Both the position numbers and the translations under genes were made by a program. From CAYLWN01 sp964387625 (GTDB lineage Bacteria > Patescibacteriota > Microgenomatia > UBA10105), in contig CAYLWN010000035.1 in NCBI GenBank assembly GCA_964387625.1, forward strand, positions 1 through 9,224: a stretch of DNA of 9,224 nucleotides. The letters are read 5' to 3'. How positions within the stretch are numbered: position 1 is the stretch's first letter; every line of letters starts with the position of its first letter. The notes below the pieces were generated by a model. The model ran no database searches. It saw only the letters and a program-made list of their open reading frames with translations, and was not told the origin of the DNA. This document shows positions 6,357 to 9,224 of the stretch, in pieces.

Positions 6357-7355
6357 ATGAGCAAACGGGGAGAAAAAATTAAAAAAGTCTTGGTAGTAAT
6401 AGCTAGTTATTCGGCATTTAAGCCACCACTCGAGAAGGCTCTCAAAACCTTAAATATTCAGGTTACCTTTTTTGACAATCGCAGTACGATACTATTTGAA
6501 AAATTTCTATTTGCAATAGCGTTGCTATATTCTCCATTGTATCAATTTGCGACAAACAATATTAATAAGAGGCTTATTAGGAAGGTTAACCGACTAAAGC
6601 CAGATCTGGTTCTAGTGAGTAAAGGGGAAAATATCTCTGGAACTACTGTTAAAAAAATTTCCGCGAAAGTAACAATAGTCAATTGGTTTACAGATCTATT
6701 CTCTGATTATAAAAGAATAGAAGAATGGCTTTCAGCTTATACGCTTTTTTTTACCCAGGACAGATCTGATGTAAATTCCTACCGTAAAAAGGGCTACAGT
6801 AGGCTCTACTGCTTACCTTACGCGGGTTCCTTAATTAAAAGTCAGCCTGATAATAGGTCTCATGACATCGTTTTTATTGGTTCATTTAGTAAACAAAGAG
6901 AATCATTGTTCAAAACACTTGACCCTTTGGAAATAGAAATATGGGGCGATAAAAAATGGAGTACAAGCAAACTTAAAAAAAGATATATGGGAAAGTGGTT
7001 AAGCCACCAAGAAATTGAACAAGTTTTAAAAAATTCTAAGATTGTTGTCAATCATCACCAAAATAGAGTTTTAAACTTGCGCGTTTATGAGGCAACATCA
7101 GCAGGTGCGCTTTTAATTACAGATTATAGTCCCGATTTAAGATACATGTATAAAGTAGGGAAAGAAGTTATTTTATACAAAAATCCAAATGATCTATCTA
7201 AAAAGGTCAAATATTATTTGGAAAGAGACTCATTGCGAAAAAATATTGCCCTTGCGGGATATATCAGGGCCAAAAACGATCATAATTATGTTAATCGGTT
7301 GCAGACGATGTTTTCTATCGTGGACAAAAACGTATTTTTTAATCATAAGGATTAG
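6357..7355 (+). CDS. CgeB-like glycosyltransferase (GT-B fold)
   Basis: A complete 332-residue protein resembling the CgeB/spore-maturation-type glycosyltransferases. The N-terminal half starts KKVLVVIASYSAF (9-21), and KPDLVLVSKGENI (81-93) and VNWFTDLFSDY (108-118) are the hallmarks of this group's acceptor-side domain. The donor domain opens with DIVFIGSFSKQR (170-181). The nucleotide-sugar binding block NLRVYEATSAGALLITD (240-256), with Glu245, is followed by GKEVILYKNPNDL (268-280), as in CgeB relatives. It is predicted to be a soluble or peripheral cytoplasmic sugar transferase; donor and acceptor are unknown. The ATG at 6357 has no Shine-Dalgarno sequence. GGGGAG at 6367-6372 lies inside the gene and has no start codon at the right distance. 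It diverges from the leftward trio and precedes the SGNH gene by 38 bases, probably in one transcript. Confidence 0.85.
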   Translation: MSKRGEKIKKVLVVIASYSAFKPPLEKALKTLNIQVTFFDNRSTILFEKFLFAIALLYSPLYQFATNNINKRLIRKVNRLKPDLVLVSKGENISGTTVKKISAKVTIVNWFTDLFSDYKRIEEWLSAYTLFFTQDRSDVNSYRKKGYSRLYCLPYAGSLIKSQPDNRSHDIVFIGSFSKQRESLFKTLDPLEIEIWGDKKWSTSKLKKRYMGKWLSHQEIEQVLKNSKIVVNHHQNRVLNLRVYEATSAGALLITDYSPDLRYMYKVGKEVILYKNPNDLSKKVKYYLERDSLRKNIALAGYIRAKNDHNYVNRLQTMFSIVDKNVFFNHKD

Positions 7356-7373
7356 ATAAAGTCCGAAAAATAT

Positions 7374-7397
7374 ATGGAAGATCTTAAAATCGTATGA
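7374..7397 (+). other. Possible 7-codon leader ORF coupled to the SGNH gene
   Basis: An ATG at 7374 opens a short frame (MEDLKIV) whose TGA at 7395-7397 overlaps the SGNH ATG at 7394 as ATGA. GGAAG at 7376-7380, the only Shine-Dalgarno-like sequence nearby, lies 13 bases before the SGNH ATG, a loose fit, and is inside this short frame. The arrangement copies the ATGA overlaps seen at 710 and 1777, but so short a frame may be accidental. Confidence 0.25.
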
Positions 7398-8482
7398 ATG
7401 TTTTAACCTTAATCACTACTCTATGCGGTCTGATTGTTTCAACAACAGCAATTGAATATTTTTACAGAATTTATAAGTGGCGAACATCATTCAGGACGAT
7501 ATTCCAAAAGAGTAAGTTAAAAGGTTTACTATACGAATTGAAACCAAACGTTAAAAAATATTATAAAGGTGAAGATTACGATAAGAAAATTTTATATCAA
7601 ACAAATAAATATGGACAAAGAAGTCCCGATTTCGATCTGGCGAACAGAGACGGAAAAAGAATTCTTGTAATAGGGGATTCGATTCCATTTGGCTTTGGTG
7701 TGGAAGAAAAATGTACATTTTCTAGATATTTGGAAAAAAATTTAAATAAGTTAGGAATTAAGACAAATGTTATTAATACTGGTACAGGAACTTATAATAT
7801 AATTCAGGACTATTGGTACCTTAAGCACAAAGGGAAAATATTTAATCCTGATCTGGTCGTGCTATCTTTAAATCTTTCCAATCTAATAATAAGTTCAGAT
7901 TGGATATTTGATACCAAGAAAAATTATGTAAGAGTCAGATACCCTGAAAAAGTCAAATTTAAATCTAATACAAAAGGTACATTCGGAGGTAAGTTTTCTC
8001 TAGTAGGTAAATATTTAGATAAATTATACTTATTTAGATTTATAATTAAACCTTTCCTTGCAAACAAATTTGCCGATCAAAAAATAAGTAAAAAGATTGG
8101 AAACATCGATCAAATAAAAAAGTATGTTGAAATTTACAGTTCGAAAACTGACAAAGAATTTAAACGAAGGTTAGAATTTATTTCAAAAATAAACGATGAG
8201 TGTCAACATATTTCGGCGAGATTACTCATTTTAATTTGTCCTTTTACATCACAACTTGAAAATAACTTTAAAAATGTTACTTTACCGCAAGAAACTATTA
8301 TTCTCTATTGCAAAAAAAATGCAGTTAATGCAATTGATGTTTTAAATTTGTTTCAAGATATAAGAAATACAAATCTGATAGGTCGATACTATTTTGATGA
8401 AGTTCATCTGACAGCAAAAGGGCATGAAGTAGTGGCCAAGGAGTTGACAAACATTTCACAACAAATTCTAAGGGTTAGCTAA
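7394..8482 (+). CDS. Membrane-anchored SGNH/GDSL hydrolase
   Basis: A 362-residue protein with an N-terminal hydrophobic segment (about 1-22) that is probably a membrane anchor or uncleaved signal, placing the enzyme outside the membrane. Block I is VIGDSIPFGFG (92-102) with nucleophile Ser96. Block II is INTGTGTYN (127-135), supplying Gly130 or Gly132. Block V is FDEVHLTAKGHE (334-345), with Asp335 and His338 completing the triad. Block III, normally GxND, reads SLNLSNL (158-164), so the oxyanion Asn would be Asn160 or Asn163. YQTNKYGQRSPDF (68-80) before block I is typical of this group in glycan loci. The family includes carbohydrate esterases and O-acetyl-transfer partners, so removal or transfer of acetyl groups on the exported glycan is the best guess. 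It follows the CgeB-like gene by 38 bases. Its end overlaps the converging GT2 gene by 8 bases. Confidence 0.87.
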   Translation: MNVLTLITTLCGLIVSTTAIEYFYRIYKWRTSFRTIFQKSKLKGLLYELKPNVKKYYKGEDYDKKILYQTNKYGQRSPDFDLANRDGKRILVIGDSIPFGFGVEEKCTFSRYLEKNLNKLGIKTNVINTGTGTYNIIQDYWYLKHKGKIFNPDLVVLSLNLSNLIISSDWIFDTKKNYVRVRYPEKVKFKSNTKGTFGGKFSLVGKYLDKLYLFRFIIKPFLANKFADQKISKKIGNIDQIKKYVEIYSSKTDKEFKRRLEFISKINDECQHISARLLILICPFTSQLENNFKNVTLPQETIILYCKKNAVNAIDVLNLFQDIRNTNLIGRYYFDEVHLTAKGHEVVAKELTNISQQILRVS

Positions 8483-9224
8483 AACCGCCATCCCACTTGT
8501 AAGTTTGTTTGGAACCAGATTTATTATTTACCTTTCTCTTCAAGAAGTTGTTAATGAGAATTACAGGTGATAGAAAGAATTTTATAGCGGGGTATTTAGA
8601 AATATGCCAATTAAGCGAGTATCTTAAAAAGTATTTCCTAGACGAGTACTTTTTTATAGCACTATATATTAGATTAGAAATCTCCGGACCCCCAGAAAGA
8701 TTTTCCGAATGAATTACATGTTTATAAAGTTTAATTCTACAAAATTTTATTATTGCATTAGCCTTAAAAGCGTTTATTAAAAAGGTTGCATCGGCTATTA
8801 AATTTGTAGGGAAGAGGCCGATTTTGGCAAGGGATTTTCTTCTTAATATTATTGCTAGTCCGTTACTTCTGTATCTGAATAAATCATCAATGTTCTTGCC
8901 GAAATTAATTCCAGGGGGCTTATAAAAAACGCTAGTAACTTTTGTTAGTTTGTAGTATAAAATGCCGCCACACTCCAAAATATCTATTTTGGGATTTTTT
9001 TCCATTATATTGATTGCTTTCTCGATTGCCGTCGAAAAAATAATATCGTCATCGGTTAATAGCTTTATATATTTCCCTTCTGAAACTAAAATACCCTTAT
9101 TATTTCCGTGTCCTGGGCTTAAGTCAGTTTCATGAATATATTTATCTATGAAGCGTTTATATTTTTTGATGATCGTTAAGGTTTGCTCATTTGTGCTGCC
9201 ATCGATCACAATCAATTCGTCTTC
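8475..9224 (-). CDS. GT2-family glycosyltransferase, N-terminus cut by the window edge
   Basis: A GT-A fold, family 2 transferase whose frame is open to the right edge. A TTG at 9215 could be read as a start, but the residues before it (EDE, then LIVIDGSTNEQT) form the second strand of the fold, where relatives read IVVDGGSTDGT, so the first few dozen residues are missing. Numbering from the TTG, GHGNNKGILVSEGKYIKLL (35-53) and TDDDII (54-59) give the metal- and nucleotide-binding DxD motif (Asp55-57). NGLAIILRRKSLAKIGLFP (118-136) is the acceptor-side segment that follows in this family. The C-terminal part (about 180-246) is basic and has a hydrophobic stretch near 208-225 that may touch the membrane. 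It would add a sugar to a lipid-linked or growing glycan in the cytoplasm; the sugar is unknown. It runs against the SGNH gene with an 8-base tail-to-tail overlap. Confidence 0.88.
   Translation of the reverse strand, partial: EDELIVIDGSTNEQTLTIIKKYKRFIDKYIHETDLSPGHGNNKGILVSEGKYIKLLTDDDIIFSTAIEKAINIMEKNPKIDILECGGILYYKLTKVTSVFYKPPGINFGKNIDDLFRYRSNGLAIILRRKSLAKIGLFPTNLIADATFLINAFKANAIIKFCRIKLYKHVIHSENLSGGPEISNLIYSAIKKYSSRKYFLRYSLNWHISKYPAIKFFLSPVILINNFLKRKVNNKSGSKQTYKWDGGFS

Larger units (their letters stand above)
6280..6366. repeat. 10-base inverted repeat flanking the divergent promoter gap
   Basis: GTTTGCTCAT at 6280-6289 is exactly the reverse complement of ATGAGCAAAC at 6357-6366, the start of the CgeB-like gene, with 67 bases between the arms. 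The candidate promoters of both directions lie between them. A third copy in the first orientation (11 bases, shared with 6280-6290) is at 9181-9191, inside the GT2 gene. It may be an operator-like pair or a coincidence. Confidence 0.35.

Noticed and set aside
9213..9215. TTG as the true start of the GT2 gene
   Set aside because: It would begin inside the second beta strand and drop the first strand of the nucleotide-binding fold. The frame is open to the edge.
1..9224. tRNA, rRNA, CRISPR arrays, insertion sequences, riboswitches
   Set aside because: Coding genes cover nearly all of the window. The largest gap is about 83-95 bases and shows no cloverleaf, no regularly spaced repeats, no transposase motifs and no terminal inverted repeats.

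Overview
The window is a dense, AT-rich stretch of a surface-glycan (capsule, exopolysaccharide or O-chain type) biosynthesis locus. It holds ten protein-coding genes and no RNA gene, mobile element or CRISPR array that I can see. Codons are rich in AAA, AAT and ATA, genes overlap by 4 to 8 bases or sit a few tens of bases apart, and Shine-Dalgarno signals are weak or absent. TGA ends at least three genes, so the standard bacterial/archaeal code fits, not a TGA-reassigned code. A small-genome uncultivated lineage (for example a Patescibacteria/CPR bacterium, or less likely a DPANN archaeon) would fit. This placement is inferred from style alone and is weak.

Layout. (1) Bases 3-3510, rightward: a GT4 glycosyltransferase cut by the left edge, a second GT4 glycosyltransferase, an extended-SDR sugar-nucleotide epimerase/dehydratase and a SAM methyltransferase. 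The first three are joined by 4-base ATGA/GTGA overlaps. (2) Bases 3540-6273, leftward: a UDP-glucuronate-decarboxylase-like SDR, a small cupin and a TcaB9-type sugar C-methyltransferase, in that order of transcription. (3) Bases 6357-8482, rightward: a CgeB-like glycosyltransferase and a membrane-anchored SGNH/GDSL hydrolase. (4) Bases 8475-9224, leftward: a GT2 glycosyltransferase cut by the right edge. The only substantial non-coding gap is the divergent one at about 6274-6356, which carries overlapping promoter-like hexamers for both directions.

How the genes may work together. The leftward trio looks like a unit for making an unusual nucleotide sugar. The SDR would generate a 4-keto sugar nucleotide, the cupin would isomerise or epimerise it, and the C-methyltransferase would add a methyl branch to ring carbon. 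The glycosyltransferases (two GT4, one CgeB-like, one GT2) would build the repeat unit. The stand-alone methyltransferase and the SGNH enzyme could decorate or trim it. If the SDR really starts from UDP-glucuronate, the trio would imply a C-methyl-branched pentose, a combination I do not recognise from characterised pathways. It is the most interesting candidate here, and it is inferred, not shown.
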